Shown here piece after piece: positions 1-15,679 of a stretch of DNA of 64,000 bases; the stretch's first letter is position 1; every line of letters starts with the position of its first letter. A model generated the notes under the pieces. That model did not search any database and was not told the DNA's origin. It saw nothing but the letters and a program-made list of their open reading frames with translations. Origin of the DNA: Eriocheir sinensis (Eukaryota; Arthropoda; Malacostraca; Decapoda; Varunidae); contig NW_026111765.1 in NCBI RefSeq assembly GCF_024679095.1, forward strand, positions 992,001-1,056,000, written 5' to 3'. Position numbers and translations under genes: made by a program.

Positions 1-1559
1 TCAAAATATATATACCAATACACATAAAATAACGTAGATTACTATAAAAATATATATACAAAATACATATTAAATGAAGTAAATACGTATAAGAAAATGT
101 ATACAAAGTACACATAAAATAATTAAATTTGTATTAAAATAAATATACAAAATACACATACAATAAGGTGAATCTATATTGAAATAGATATGCAAAATAA
201 ACATAAAATAATGTAAATTTGTATCAAATCATATACGAATACACACAATAAAATAACGTAAATTTTTATGAAAATATATATAAAAAATACACAAAATAAT
301 GTAAATACGTAGAAAAATATATATACAAAATACACATAAAATTATGTAAATTCTTATGAAAATAAATGAACAAAATTCCACTAAAAGAATGTATATTTGT
401 AGGAAAATATAAATACAAAATACAAATAAAATAACTTAAATTTGTATAAAAATATATAAAAAATACATAAAAATAATTTAAATTTGTTTGAAAATAGATA
501 TGCAAAATACACATAAAACTAGGCAAATCTGTATTGAAATACATATACAAATTACACATAAAATATTGTAAATTTGTATGAAAATATATAAACAAATACA
601 CATAAAATAGCGTAAATTTATATAAAATATATATACAAAATATACATTAAATAATGTAAATGTGTATAAAAATATATATACAAAATACACATAGAATAAT
701 GTAAAATCGTATCAAAATAAATAAACAGAATATCAATAAAATAATGTAAATTTGTATGAAAATAAAGATGCAAAATACCCAAATAATAACGCATATTTTT
801 ACAAAAATACACATAAAATAATTAAATTTGTATTAAAATAAATATACAAAATACACATACAATATGGTAAATTTGTATTGAAATAGATATGCAAAATAAA
901 CATAAATAATGTAAATTTGTATCAAAATATATATACGAATACCCATAAAATAGAGTAAATTTCTATGAAAATATATATTCAAAACACAAATAAAATGATA
1001 TAAATAAGTATAAAAATATACATATCAAATACACCTAAAATAATGTAAATTCGTATAAAAATAAATAAACAAAATTACGATAAAAGATGCAAGATACACA
1101 TTAAATAATGTAAATATGTATAAAAAATATATATACAAAAAACAAATAGAATAATGTGAAATCGTATCAAAATAAATACACCGAATATTAATAAAATAAT
1201 GTAAATTTGTATGAAAATAAAGATGCAAAATTCCCATCAAATAGCGCATTTCTTATAAAAATATATATACCAAAATACACATAAAATATTTAAATTTGTA
1301 TTGAAATAAATATACAAAATGCACATACAATAAGGTAAATTTGTATTGAAAGAGATATGCAAAAATACATATAAAACAATGTAAATTTGTTTCAAAATAT
1401 ATATACGAATACACATAAAATAACGTAGATTTCTATAAAAATATATATACAAAATACACATAAAATTAAGTAAATACGTATAAAAAAATGTAAACAAAAT
1501 ACACATAAAATAATGTAAATTCGAAACAAAATAAATAAACAAAATACCAATAAAAGAAT
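1..1559 (-). repeat. Satellite block 1, bottom-strand orientation
   Basis: Monomers read as their A-rich complement (CAAAATACACATAAAATAA). Bases 1-1,485 are a direct copy of 17,867-19,305, sharing rare flaws. One is a shortened monomer near 795-812 (GCATATTTTTACAAAAATAC); another is the fused junction near 1,073-1,095 (ACGATAAAAGATGCAAGATA). This copy keeps one monomer (about 45 bp, near 266-315) that the later copy lacks. The block ends by flipping into T-rich monomers at about 1,560 (GAATGTATATCTATTTATTT). Confidence 0.9.
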
Positions 1560-2597
1560 GTATATCTATTTATTTTAATACAAAATCAAATATTTTTTGT
1601 TTTTTCGTATATATATTTTTATAAAAAATGTGTTATTTTATTGGTATTTTGCATCTTAATTTTCATACAAATTTACATTATTTTATTAATATTTTCTGTA
1701 TTTATTTTGATACGATTTTACATTATTTTATTTATGTTTTGTATATATTTTTTTATACATATTTACATTATTTAATGTGTTTTTTGTATATATATTTGAT
1801 ACATATTTACGTTATTTTAAGTTATTTTATGTGTATTTGTTTATATATTTTGACACAAATTTACAATATTTTATGGGTATTTTGTATATATATCTCAAAA
1901 GAAACTTACCTAGTTTTATATGTATTTTGAATATCTATTTTCATACAAACTCAAATTATTTTTATGTATGTTTGTATATATTTCAATACAAATTTTAGTT
2001 ATGTTATGTGTATTTTGTAAATCTATTTTCATTCAAATATATATTATTTTATTGGTATTTTGTTGATTTATATTGATACGAATTTATATTATTTTATATG
2101 TACTTTGTATATATATTTTTATACGCATTTACATTATTTAATATTTATTTTGAATATATAATTTTATACAAATTCATGGTATTTTATGTGTATTTCTATA
2201 TATATTTTCATATAAATTTACATTATTTTATGTATATTTTGTTCATATATTTCATTACAAATTTACCTTATTTTATGTTTATTTTGTATGTGTATTTTGT
2301 ACATTTATATTTATACAAATACACATTCTTTTATTGGTATTTTGTTTATTTATTTTGACTCGAGTTTACATTATTTTATGTGTATTTTGTTTACATTTTT
2401 AATACGTATTTACTTAATTTTATGTATTTTGTATATATTTTATAGAAATCTACGTTATTTTATGTATTCGTATATATATTTTGAAACAAATTTACATTGT
2501 TTTATATGTATTTTGCATATCTCTTTCAATAGAAGTTTACCTTATTGTATGTGCATTTTTATATTTATTTCAATACAAATTTAAATATTTTATGTAT
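1560..2597 (+). repeat. Satellite block 2, top-strand orientation
   Basis: It opens with a marker junction in which a monomer reads TATCTATTTATTTTAATAC. The same odd monomer occurs at about 6,270 (direct) and 3,545-3,575 (inverted), so the first ~270 bases belong to a three-copy family. From about 2,000 onward the block matches 7,950-8,540 and 49,400-49,900, including TTTGACTCGAGTTTAC-type variants of the Asp-type monomer. It ends at a small palindromic flip, TATGTATACATGTACAAA, around 2,598. Confidence 0.88.
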
Positions 2598-5500
2598 ACA
2601 TGTACAAAAATACATAAAATAATGTAGATTTGTATGAAATGAAAACAAATACGTTTTATATAAAATATATATACGAAATACACATAGAATAATGTAAAAT
2701 CCTATTAAAATAAATACACAGAATATCAATAAAATAATGTAAATTTGTATGAAAATAAAGATGCAAAATACCCATAAAATAAAGCATATTTTTATAAAAA
2801 TACATATACAAAAATACACACAGATTAATCAAATTTGTATTAAAAATTAATATACAAAATGCACATACAATAAGGTAAATTTGTATTGAAAAAATATGCA
2901 AAATACACATAAAACAATGTAAATTTGTTTCAAAATATATATACGAATACACATAAAATAACGCAGATTTCTATAGAAATACATATACAAAATACACTTG
3001 AAATAATGTAAATACGTATAAAAATATATATACAAAATACACAATAAATAATGTTAATTCGTGTCAAAATAAATAAACAAAATATCATGAAAAGAATGTG
3101 TATTTGTATGAAAATAGATATACAAAATACACATAAAATAACCTAAATTTGTATAAAACTATAAACAAAAATACAAAAAAATAATTTAAATTTGTATGAA
3201 AATAAATATACAAAAAAGATATAAAATTAGGTAAATTTGTATTGAAATACATATACAAAATACACATAAAATAATGTAAATTTGAATGAAAATATATAAA
3301 CATATAGACTTAAAATAACGTAAATTTGTATCAAATATATATACAAAAAACACATTAAATAATGTAAATATGTATAAAAAAATATATACAAAACACAAAT
3401 AAAATAATGTAAAATCGTATCAAAATAAATACAGAAAATATTAATAAAATAACGTAAATTTGTATGAAAATTAAGATGCAAAATACCCATAAAATAACGC
3501 ATTTTTTTTTTAAATATATATACGAAAAAACATAAAATATTTGATTTTGTATTAAAATAAATAGATATACAAAATACACATAAAATAAGCTAAATTAAAT
3601 GAAAAATATATACAAAATACACATAGAATAATGTAAAATCGTATCAAAATAAATACACAGAATATCAATAAAATAATGTAATTTTGTATGAAAATAAAGA
3701 TGCAAAATACCCATAAAATAAAGCATATTTTTTTTAAAAATACATATACAAAAAGAATAATTAAATTTGAATTAAAATTAATATACAAAATGCACGTACA
3801 ATAAGGTAAATTTGTATTGAAAAAATATACAAAATGCACATTAAAGCGTAAATTTGTTTAAAAATCTATATACGAATACACATAAAATATGGTAGATTTC
3901 TATAGAAATATATATACAAAATACACATGAAATGATGTAAATACGTATAAAAGTATATATATACAAAATACACATTAAATAATTTTAATTCCCGTCAAAA
4001 TAAACAAAATATCAATAAAAGAATGTGTATTTGTATGAAAATAGATATACAAAATACTCATAAAATAACCTGTTTGTATAAAACTATATACAAAAATAAA
4101 CAAAAATATTTTAAATTTGTATGAAAATAAATATACAAAATACACATAAAATTAGGTAAATTTGTATTGAAATACATACACAAAATACACATAAAATAAT
4201 GTAAATTTGAATGAAAATACATAAACAAATACACTTAAAATAACGTAAATTTGTATAAAAAAATATGTGCAAAACACAAATAGAATAATGTAAAATCGTA
4301 TCAAAATAAATACACAGAATATTAATAAAATAATGTAAATTTGTATGAAAATAAAGAAGCAAAATACCCATAAAATAACGCATTTTATTTATTTATAAAA
4401 ATATATATACCAAAATACACATCAAAAAATTAAATTTGTATTAAAATAAATATACAAAAAACACATACAATAAGGTAAATTTGTATTGAAATAGATATGC
4501 AAAAAACATATAAAACAATGTAAATTTGTTTCAAAATATATATACGAATACACATAAAATAACGTAGATTTCTATAAATATATATATACAAAATACAAAT
4601 AAAATTAAGTAAATACGAATCAAAAATGTATACAAAATACACATAAAATAATGTAAATTCGTATAAATATAAATAAACAAAATACCAATAAGAGAATGTG
4701 TATTTGTATAAATATAAATATATAAAATGCACATAAAATAACGTAAATTTGTATAAAACTATATACAAAAATACACAGAAGGAATTAAATTTGCATGAAA
4801 ATAGATATACAAAATACACACAAAATAAGCTAAATTTGAATTGAAATATATATACAAAATACATAAAATAAAGTAAATTCGTTTCAAAATATTTTTAACA
4901 AATACACATATAATAACGTAAATTTGTAAAAAAAATATATAAACAAAATAAACATTAAGTAATGTAAATACGTATAAAAAAAATATCTACAAAATACACC
5001 AATAATCAAGTCATTCGTATCAAAATAGATAAACAAAAAACTAATTAAATAATGTAAATTTGTATGAAAAAACATATACAAAATACACATAAAATAACGT
5101 TTTAAGTTTCTATAAAAATATATGTACAAAAATGCACATAAAATTAGTTTGCATAAAAAAATATATACAAAACACACATTAGATAATGTAAATGAGTATA
5201 AAAATATGTATACAAAATACCTATGAAATAATCTAAATTCGTATCGAGTTAAATTAAGAAAATAACAATAAAATAATGTAATTTTGGATGAAAATATATA
5301 TAGAAAACACACATAAAATAACCTAAATACAAATACAAATATACACATTAAATAATTTAAAATTGAATGAAATAAATATACAAAATAAACATAAAATAAG
5401 GTAAATTTGTAATAAAATATATGTAAGAATACACATAAAATAATATAAATTTGTATGAAAATATATATATACAAATACACATAAAATAACATGAATTTGT

Positions 5501-5974
5501 ATAAAATGTTTCAAAATATATGCGAATACACACAATAAAATAACGTAAATTTTTATGAAAATGTATATATAAAATACACTTAAAATAGTTTAAATACGTA
5601 GAAAAATATATATACAAAATACATATAAAATAATGTAAATTCGTAAAAAATTAAATACACAAAATTCCAATAAAAGAATGTGTATTTGTAGGAAAATATA
5701 TATACAAAAAACAAATAAAATAACTAAAATTTGTATAAAAATATATACAAAAATACACAAAAATAATTTAAATTTGTTTGAAAATAGATATGCAAAATAC
5801 TCATAAAGTTAGGCAAATTTGTATTGAAATACATATACAAAACTCACATAAAATAATGTAAATTTGTATAAAAATATATAAACAAATACATATAAAATCA
5901 CGTAAATTTGGATAAAATATATATATACAAAATATACATTAAATATTTTAAATATGTATAAAAATATATTATAT
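2598..5974 (-). repeat. Satellite block 3, bottom-strand orientation
   Basis: Bases 2,600-3,590 are the inverted counterpart of 9,340-10,225 and, in part, of 6,240-7,050; the unusual word GAAATGAAAACAAATACG near 2,637 recurs reversed near 10,170. Bases about 4,430-5,340 are inverted relative to 10,930-11,565 and 35,541-36,183, sharing the TTCGTATCGAGTTAAATTAA-type monomer. The segment from 5,330 belongs to a direct duplication with 25,660-26,580. The block ends in an AT palindrome, ATATATTATATTATATATAT, around 5,966-5,985. Confidence 0.9.
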
Positions 5975-7050
5975 TATATATATTTTATTGAGATTTGCGT
6001 TATTTATGTATTTTGTATATGTTTTCTCATAAATTTACATTATTTTATTGGTATTTTGTCTATTTATTTTGATACGAATTACATGATTATTGTGTATTTT
6101 TACATTTTTATACGTATTTACATTATTTAATGTGTATTTTGTTTATATATTTTTATACAAATTTACGTTATTATATGTGTATTTGTATAGGTATTTTGAT
6201 ACAAATTTACATTATTTTATGTATTTTGTATATATATTTCAATTCAAATTTAGCTTATTTTATGTGTATTTTGTATATCTATTTATTTTAATACAAAATC
6301 AAATATTTTATGTTTTTTCGTATATATATTTTTATAAAAAAATGCGTTATTTTATGGGTATTTTGCATCTTAATTTTCATACAAATTTACATTATTTTAT
6401 TAATATTTTCTGTATTTATTTTGATACGATTTTACATTATTTTATTTGTGTTTTGTATATATTTTTTTATACATATTTACATTAAATGTTTTTTTTTTGT
6501 ATATATAATTGATACAAATTTACGTTATTTTAAGTCTATATGTTTATATATTTTCATTCAAATTTACATTATTTTATGTGTATTTTGTATATGTATTTCA
6601 ATACAAATTTACCTATTTTTATGTTTTTTGTATATTTATTTTCATACAAGTTTAAATTATTTTTGTGTATTTTTGTATATAGTTTTATACAAATTTAGGT
6701 TATTTTATGAGTATTTTGTATATCTATTTTCATACAAATACACATTCTTTTCATGATATTTTGTTTATTTATTTTGACACGAATTAACGTTGTTGAATGT
6801 GTATTTTGTATATATATTTTTATACGTATTTACATTATTTCAAATCTATTTTGTATATATATTTCTATAGAAATCTGCGTTATTTTATGTGTATTCGAAT
6901 ATATATTTTGAAACAAATACACATTGTTTTATGTGCATTTTGCATATTTTTTCAATACAAATTTACCTTATTGTATGTGCATTTTGTATATTAATTTTAA
7001 TACAAATTTGATTAATCTATGTGTATTTTTGTATATGTATTTTTAAAAAA
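5975..7050 (+). repeat. Satellite block 4, top-strand orientation
   Basis: The left switch and its flanks are duplicated at about 26,298 with a constant offset of 20,322 bases. Bases 6,240-7,050 are an inverted copy of 2,790-3,590. The segment near 6,484-6,500 shows a fusion (ACATTAAATGTTTTTTTTTG) that removes part of one monomer relative to the copy at 3,340-3,370. The block ends at about 7,050, where ATTTTTAAAAAAATATG gives way to A-rich monomers. Confidence 0.88.
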
Positions 7051-7178
7051 ATATGTAATTAGTTAAATTTGTATTTAAATACATGTACAAAATACACATA
7101 AAATAATGTAAATTTGTATGAAATGAAAACAAATTCACATAAAATAACGTACATTTGTATAAAATAGATATACAAAAT
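7051..7178 (-). repeat. Satellite block 5, 128-bp inverted island
   Basis: About three monomers in the A-rich orientation lie between two T-rich blocks. The island carries the TTAGTTAAATTTGTATTTAA monomer followed by the GAAATGAAAACAAATTCAC monomer, the same pair seen at 14,300-14,380, 17,130-17,210, 38,255-38,340 and 40,590-40,670 in the same orientation. It leaves through GATATACAAAATAATTTTAT, a near-palindromic head-to-head join at about 7,179. Confidence 0.85.
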
Positions 7179-9234
<2,056 letters not shown>

Positions 9235-9328
9235 TAACAAAAATAAGTACAGAATACACAAAAATAGATATGCAAAATACATATAAACAATGTAAATTTG
9301 TTTCAAAATATATATACGAATACACATG
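9235..9328 (-). repeat. Satellite block 7, 94-bp snap-back island
   Basis: Just before the switch the top strand reads ATTCTGTGTACTTATTTT (about 9,190-9,208). Just after it the complement appears as AAAATAAGTACAGAAT (about 9,239-9,254), with a spacer of roughly 30 bases. This small fold-back is duplicated in reverse at about 31,850-31,915. About two monomers later the sequence returns to top orientation through CACATGACATGGGTATTTTG. Confidence 0.85.
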
Positions 9329-12300
9329 ACATGGGTATTTTGAATCTAAATTTTCATTCAAATTTTCATTATTTTATTAATATTTTCTGTATTTATTTTG
9401 ATACGATTTCACATTATTTTATTTGTGTTTTGTATATATTTTTTTTATACATATTTACATTATTTAATGTGTTTTTTGTATATATATTTCATACAAATTT
9501 ACGTTATTTTAAGTCTATATGTTTATATATTTTCATTCAAATTTACATTATTTTATATGTATTTTGTATATGTATTTCAATACAAATTTACCTAATTTTA
9601 TGTTTTTTGTATATTTATTTTCATACAAGTTTAAATTATTTTTGTTTATTTTTGTATATAGTTTTATTCAAATTTAGGTTATTTTATGTGTATTTTGTAT
9701 ATCTATTTTCATACAAATACACATTCTTTTCATGATATTTTTTTTATTTATTTTGACACGAATTAACATTATTTAATGTGTATTTTGTATATATATTTTT
9801 ATACGTATTTACATTATTTCAAGTGTATTTTGTATATATATTTCTATAGAAATCTACGTTATTTTATGTGTATTCGTATTTTGAAACAAATTTACATTGT
9901 TTTATGTGTATTTTGCATATTTTTTCAATACAAATTTACATTATTGTATGTGCATTTTGTATATTAATTTTAATACAAATTTGATTAATCTATGTGTATT
10001 TTTGTGTATGTATTTTTATAAAAATATGCTTTATTTTATGGGTATTTTGCATCTTTATTTTCATACAAACTTACATTATTTTATTGATATTCTGTGTATT
10101 TATTTGGTATGATTTTACATTATTCTATGTGTATTTTGTATATATATTTTATATAAAATGTATTTGTTTTCATTTCATACAAATCTACGTTATTTTATGT
10201 GTTTTTTGTACATGTATTTAAATACAAATTTAACTAGTTATATGCGTATTTTGTATATCTATTTTGTATGTATATTTTCATAGAAATTTACTCTATTTTA
10301 TGAGTATTCGTATATATATTTTGATACAAATTTACATTATTGATGTGTATTTTGCATATCTATTTCAATACAAATTTTCTTTATTGTACGTGCATTTTGT
10401 ATATTTATTTTAATACAAATTTAATTATTTTATATGTATTTTTGTATATATATTTTTATGCAAATATGCGTTATTATATGGATATTTTGCAGCTTTATTT
10501 TCATACAAATTTACATTATTTTATTGATATTCTCTTTATTTATTTTGATACGATTTAACATTATTTTATGTGTATTTTGTATATATTTTTTATACATATT
10601 TACATTATTTAAGGTTTATTTTGTATATATATTTTATCCAAATTTACATTATTTTATGTGTATTTGTTTATATATTTTTATACAAATTTACATTATTTTA
10701 TGTGTATTTTGTATATACATTTTCATAAAAAAATTACGTTATTTTATTGTGTGTATTCGTATATATTTTGATACAAATTTTATACAAGTTCATGTTATTT
10801 AATGTGTATTTGTATATATATTTTCATACAAATTTATATTATTTTATGTGTAATTTTTCATATATTTCATTACAAATTTACCTTATTTTATGTTTATTTT
10901 GTATATTTATTTCATTCAATTTTAAATTATTTTATGTGTATATTTGTATTTGTATTTAGGTTATTTTATATGTATTTTGTATATATTTTCATCCAAAATT
11001 GCATTATTATATTGGTATTTTCTTAATTTAATTCGATACGAGTTTAGATTATTTCATAGGTATTTTGTATACATATTTTTATACTCATTTACATTATCTA
11101 ATGTGTGTTTTGTATATATATTTTTATGCAAATTTATTTTATGTTCATTTTTGTACATATATTTTTATAGAAATTTGCGTTATTTTATGTATAGTTTTAT
11201 ATAAATTTACATTATTTTATGTGCATTTTGTATATTTATATTTATACAAATACACATTCTTTTATTGCTATATTGTTTATTTATATTTTTACGAATTTAC
11301 ATTATTTTATGTGTATTTTGTATACATTTTTTATACGTATTTACTTAATTTTATGTGTATTTTGTATATGTATTTTTATAGAAATCTACGTTATTTTATG
11401 TGTATTCGTATATATATTTTGAAACAAATTTACATTATTTTATATGTATTTTGCATATCTATTTCAATACAAATTTACCTTATTGTATGTGCATTTTGTA
11501 TATTTATTTTGATACAAATTCAAATATTTTATGTGTATTTTGGTATCAATAATTTTATAAAAAATGCGTTATTTTATAGGTATTTTGCATCTTAATTTTC
11601 ATACAAATTTACATTATTTTATTAATATTCTGTGTATATATTTTGATACGATTTTACATTATTCTATTTGTGTTTTGTATATATTTTTTATACATATTTA
11701 CATTATTTAATGTGTATTTTGTATATATATTTCATACAAATTTACGTTATTATATGTGTATTTGTTTATATATTTTCTTTCAAATTTACATTATTTTATG
11801 TGTATTTTGTATATGTATTTCAATAGAAATTAACCTAATTTTATGTGTATTTTGTATATTTTTTTTTCATACAAATTTAAACTATTTTTGTGTATTTTTG
11901 TATATAGTTTTATACAAATTTAGGTTATTTTATGTACGCATTTACATTATTTAATGTGTGTTTTGTATATATATTTTTATCCAAAGTGAATTTGTTTTAC
12001 GTTCATTTTTGGACATATATTTTTATAGAAATTAGCGTTATTTTATATGTATTTGTATGTTTTCTCATACAAATTTACATTATTTAATTGCTATTTTGTT
12101 TATTTAGTTTGATACGAATTACATGATTATATGTGTATTTTGTACATATTTTTTATACGTATTTACATTACTTAATATGTATTTTGTTTATATATTTTTA
12201 AACAAATTAACGTTATTATATGTATTTTTATAAATATTTTGATACAAATTTACATTATTTTATGTATTTTGTATATACATTTCAATTCAAATTTAGCTTA

Positions 12301-14025
12301 TTTTATCTGTATTTTGTATATCTATTTTCATACGAATTTAATTACTTCTGTGTATTTTTGTATATAGTTTTATACAAATTTACGTTATTTTATGTGTATT
12401 TTGTATATTTATATTTATACAAATACACATTCTTTTATTGGTATTTTGTTTATTTATTTTGATACGAATTTACATTATTTTATGTGTATTTTGTATACAT
12501 TTTTTTATACGTATTTACTTCATTTTACGTGTATTTTGTATATATTTTTTTATACAAATCTACGTTATTTTATGTGTATTCGTATATATATTTTGAAACA
12601 AATTTACATTGTTTTATATGTATTTTGCATATCTATTTCAATACAGATTTACCTTATTGTATGTGTATTTTGTATATTTATTTTAATACAAATAAATTTT
12701 TTATGTGTATTTTTGTATATATATTTAAAAAAAAAGCGTTATTTTATGAGTATTTTGCTTCTTTATTTTCATACAAATTTACATTATTTTATTAATATTC
12801 TGTGTATTTATTTTGATACGATTTTACATTATTCTATTTGTGTTTTGTATATATTTTTTTTATACAAATTTACGTTATTTTAAGTGTATTTGTTTATGTA
12901 TTTTCATTCAAATTTACAGTATTTTATGTGTATTTTGTATATGTATTTCAATACAAATGTACCTAATTTTATGTGTATTTTGTATATTTATTTTCATACA
13001 AATTTAAATTATTTTTGTGTATTTTTGTATATAGTTTTATACAAATTTATGTTATCTTATGTGTATTTTGTATATTTATTTTCATACAAATACACATTCT
13101 TATATTGACATTTTGTTTATTTATTTTGACGAGAATTTACATTATTTAATGTGTATTTTGTATATATACTTTTATACGTATTTACATTCTTTCATGTGTA
13201 ATTTGTATAGTTATAAAAAATGCGTTATTTTATGGGTATTTTGCATCTTTATTTTCATACAAATTTACATTATTTTATTTTAATACGATTTTACATTATT
13301 CTATTTGTGTTTTGTATATATATTTTTTATACATATTTACATTATTTAATGAGTATTTTATATATATGTTATACAAATTTATGTTAATTTAAGTGTATTT
13401 GTTTATATATTTTCAATCAAATTTACATTATTTTATGTGTATTTTGTATATGTATTTCTTTACAAATTTACCTAATTTTATGTGTATTTTGTATATTTAT
13501 TTTCATACAAATTTAACTTATTTTTGTGTATTTTATATATAGTTTTATACAAATTTACGTTATTTTATGTGTATTTTGTATATGTATTTTCATACAAATA
13601 CACATTCTTTTATTGATATTTTAATTATTTATTTTGACACGAATTTACATTATTTAATGTGTATTTTGTATATATATTTTTATACGTATTTACAACATTT
13701 CATGTGTATTTTGTATATATATTTCTATAGAAATCTACGTTATTTTATGTGTATTCGTATATATATTTGAAACAAATCTACATTATTTTATGTGTATTTT
13801 GTATATATATTTCATTATAAATTTGCCTTATTTTAAGTTTATTTTTATATCTATTTTCATTCAAATTCAAATCATTTTATGTTTATATATTTATTTGTAT
13901 TTACGTTATTTTATGTGTATTTTCTATATATATTTTCATTCAAAATTACATTATTTTATCGGTATTTTGTTCATTTATTTCGATACGAATTTAGATTATT
14001 TCATGTGTATTTTCTATACATATAC
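9329..14025 (+). repeat. Satellite block 8, top-strand orientation
   Basis: This long array holds the clearest 15-monomer HORs. Bases 9,340-10,225 are the inverted copy of 2,600-3,540. Bases 10,930-11,565 are a direct copy of 35,541-36,183 (offset 24,614). Internal deletions are visible: a monomer truncated at 10,255-10,280 (CTATTTTGTATGTATATTTT), the marker fusion TTATGTACGCATTTAC at 11,932, and a collapsed monomer at 13,200-13,220 (TTTGTATAGTTATAAAAAAT). It ends at about 14,025 in the word CTATACATATACATATAGAG. Confidence 0.92.
12427..13093 (+). repeat. Representative 15-monomer higher-order repeat (667 bp)
   Basis: This is the best preserved example of the larger higher-order unit, measured from one ACATTCTT monomer head to the next. 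Fifteen distinguishable monomers follow in fixed order. They include the TATTGGTATTTTG type, the GTATACATTTTTTTATACG type, the TATTCGTATATATATTTTG type (44 bp, GAAACAAA tail), the GCATATCTATTTCAATAC type, the AAAAAGCGTTATTTTATG type, the GCTTCTTTATTTTCATAC type, the GATACGATTTTACATTATTC type, the AAGTGTATTTGTTTATG type and the GTATATAGTTTTATAC type. The same order recurs throughout the window in both orientations, often with several monomers deleted; the next unit, from 13,094, is only about 508 bp. Ordered variants of this kind are the classical signature of unequal exchange followed by homogenisation. Confidence 0.8.
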
Positions 14026-14734
14026 ATATAGAGTAAATTTCTATGAAAATATATATTCAAAATACATATAAAATTATGTAAATAAGTATAAAAATATATA
14101 TATCAAATACACCTAAAAAAAATAAAATTCGTATCAAAATAAATAAATAAAATTCCGATAAAAGAACGTATATTTGTAGGAAAATAAATATACAAAATAC
14201 ACATAAAATTACGAACATTTGAATAAAAATATATACAAAAATACACACAATTAATTTCAATTTGTATGAAAATAGATATACAAAATACACATATAATTAG
14301 TTAAATTTGTATTTAAATACATGTACAAAATTCACATAAAATAATGTAAATTTGTATGAAATGAAAACAAATTCACATAAAATAACGTACATTGGTATAA
14401 AATAGATATACAAAATATACATAGAATAATATAAAATCGTATCAAAATAAATACACAGAATATCAATAAAATAATGTAATTTTGTATGAAAATAAAGATG
14501 CAAAATACCCATAAAATAAAGCATATTTTTATAAAAATACATATACAAAAATACACATAGAATAGCTAAATTTGTATTAAAATTAATATACAAAATGCAC
14601 GTACAATAAGGTAAATTTGTATTGAAAAAATATGCAAAATGCACATAAAACAATGTATATTTGTTTCAAAATATATATACGAATACACATAAAATAACGT
14701 ATATTTCTATAGAAATATATATACAAAATACACA

Positions 14735-14935
14735 TGAAATGACGTAAATACGTATAAAAATATATATACACAATACACATTAAATAATATAAATTCGCAT
14801 CAAAATAAATAAACAAAATATCAATAAAAGAATGTGTATGAAATGACGTAAATACGTATAAAAATATATATACACAATACACATTAAATAATATAAATTC
14901 GCATCAAAATAAATAAACAAAATATCAATAAAAGT
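14735..14935 (-). repeat. Near-perfect 104-bp tandem duplication
   Basis: Bases 14,735-14,829 and 14,839-14,933 are identical over 95 bases by direct comparison, each starting TGAAATGACGTAAATACG. The offset of 104 is 2.3 monomers, so the event was out of register with the satellite and is probably recent. The second copy joins onward through AAAAGTGTATGTATGAAAAT. Confidence 0.93.
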
Positions 14936-15679
14936 GTATGTATGAAAATAGATATACAAAATACACATAAAATATTGTAAATTTGTATAAAACTCTATAC
15001 AAAAATACACAAAAAATATTTTAAATTTGTATAAAATTTATATACAAAATACACATGAAATTAGGTAAATTTCTATTGAAATACATATACAAAATACACA
15101 TAAAATAATGTAAATTTGAATAAAAACATATAAACAAATACACTTAAAATAACGAAAATTTGTATGAAATATATATAGAAAATACACATTAAATAATGTA
15201 TATATGTATAAAAAAAATATATACAAAACAAAAATAGAATAATGTAAAATAGTATCAAAATAAATACACAGAATATTAATAAAATAATGTAAATTTGTAT
15301 GAAAATAAAGATGCAAAATACCCATAAAACAACGCATTTTTTATGAAAATATATATACCAAAATGCACATAAAATATTTAAATTTGTATTACAATAAATA
15401 TACAAAATGCACATACAATAAGGTAAATTTGTATTGAAATAAATATGCAAAATACATATAAAACAATGTAAATTTGTTTCAAAATATACATACGAATACA
15501 CATAAAATAATGTAGATTTCTATAAAATATATATACAAAATACACATAAAATGAAGTAAATACGTATAAGAAAATGTATACAAAATACACATAAAATAAT
15601 GTAAATTCGTATCAAAATAAATAAACTAAATGCCAATAAAAGAATGTTTACTTGTATAAATATAAATATACAAAATACA

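Noticed and set aside
2270..2290. Replication-origin consensus: TTTTATGTTTA matches the budding-yeast ARS core
   Set aside because: In DNA this AT-rich an 11-base W/T-rich match is expected often by chance; many monomers are one base away and nothing suggests a budding yeast.
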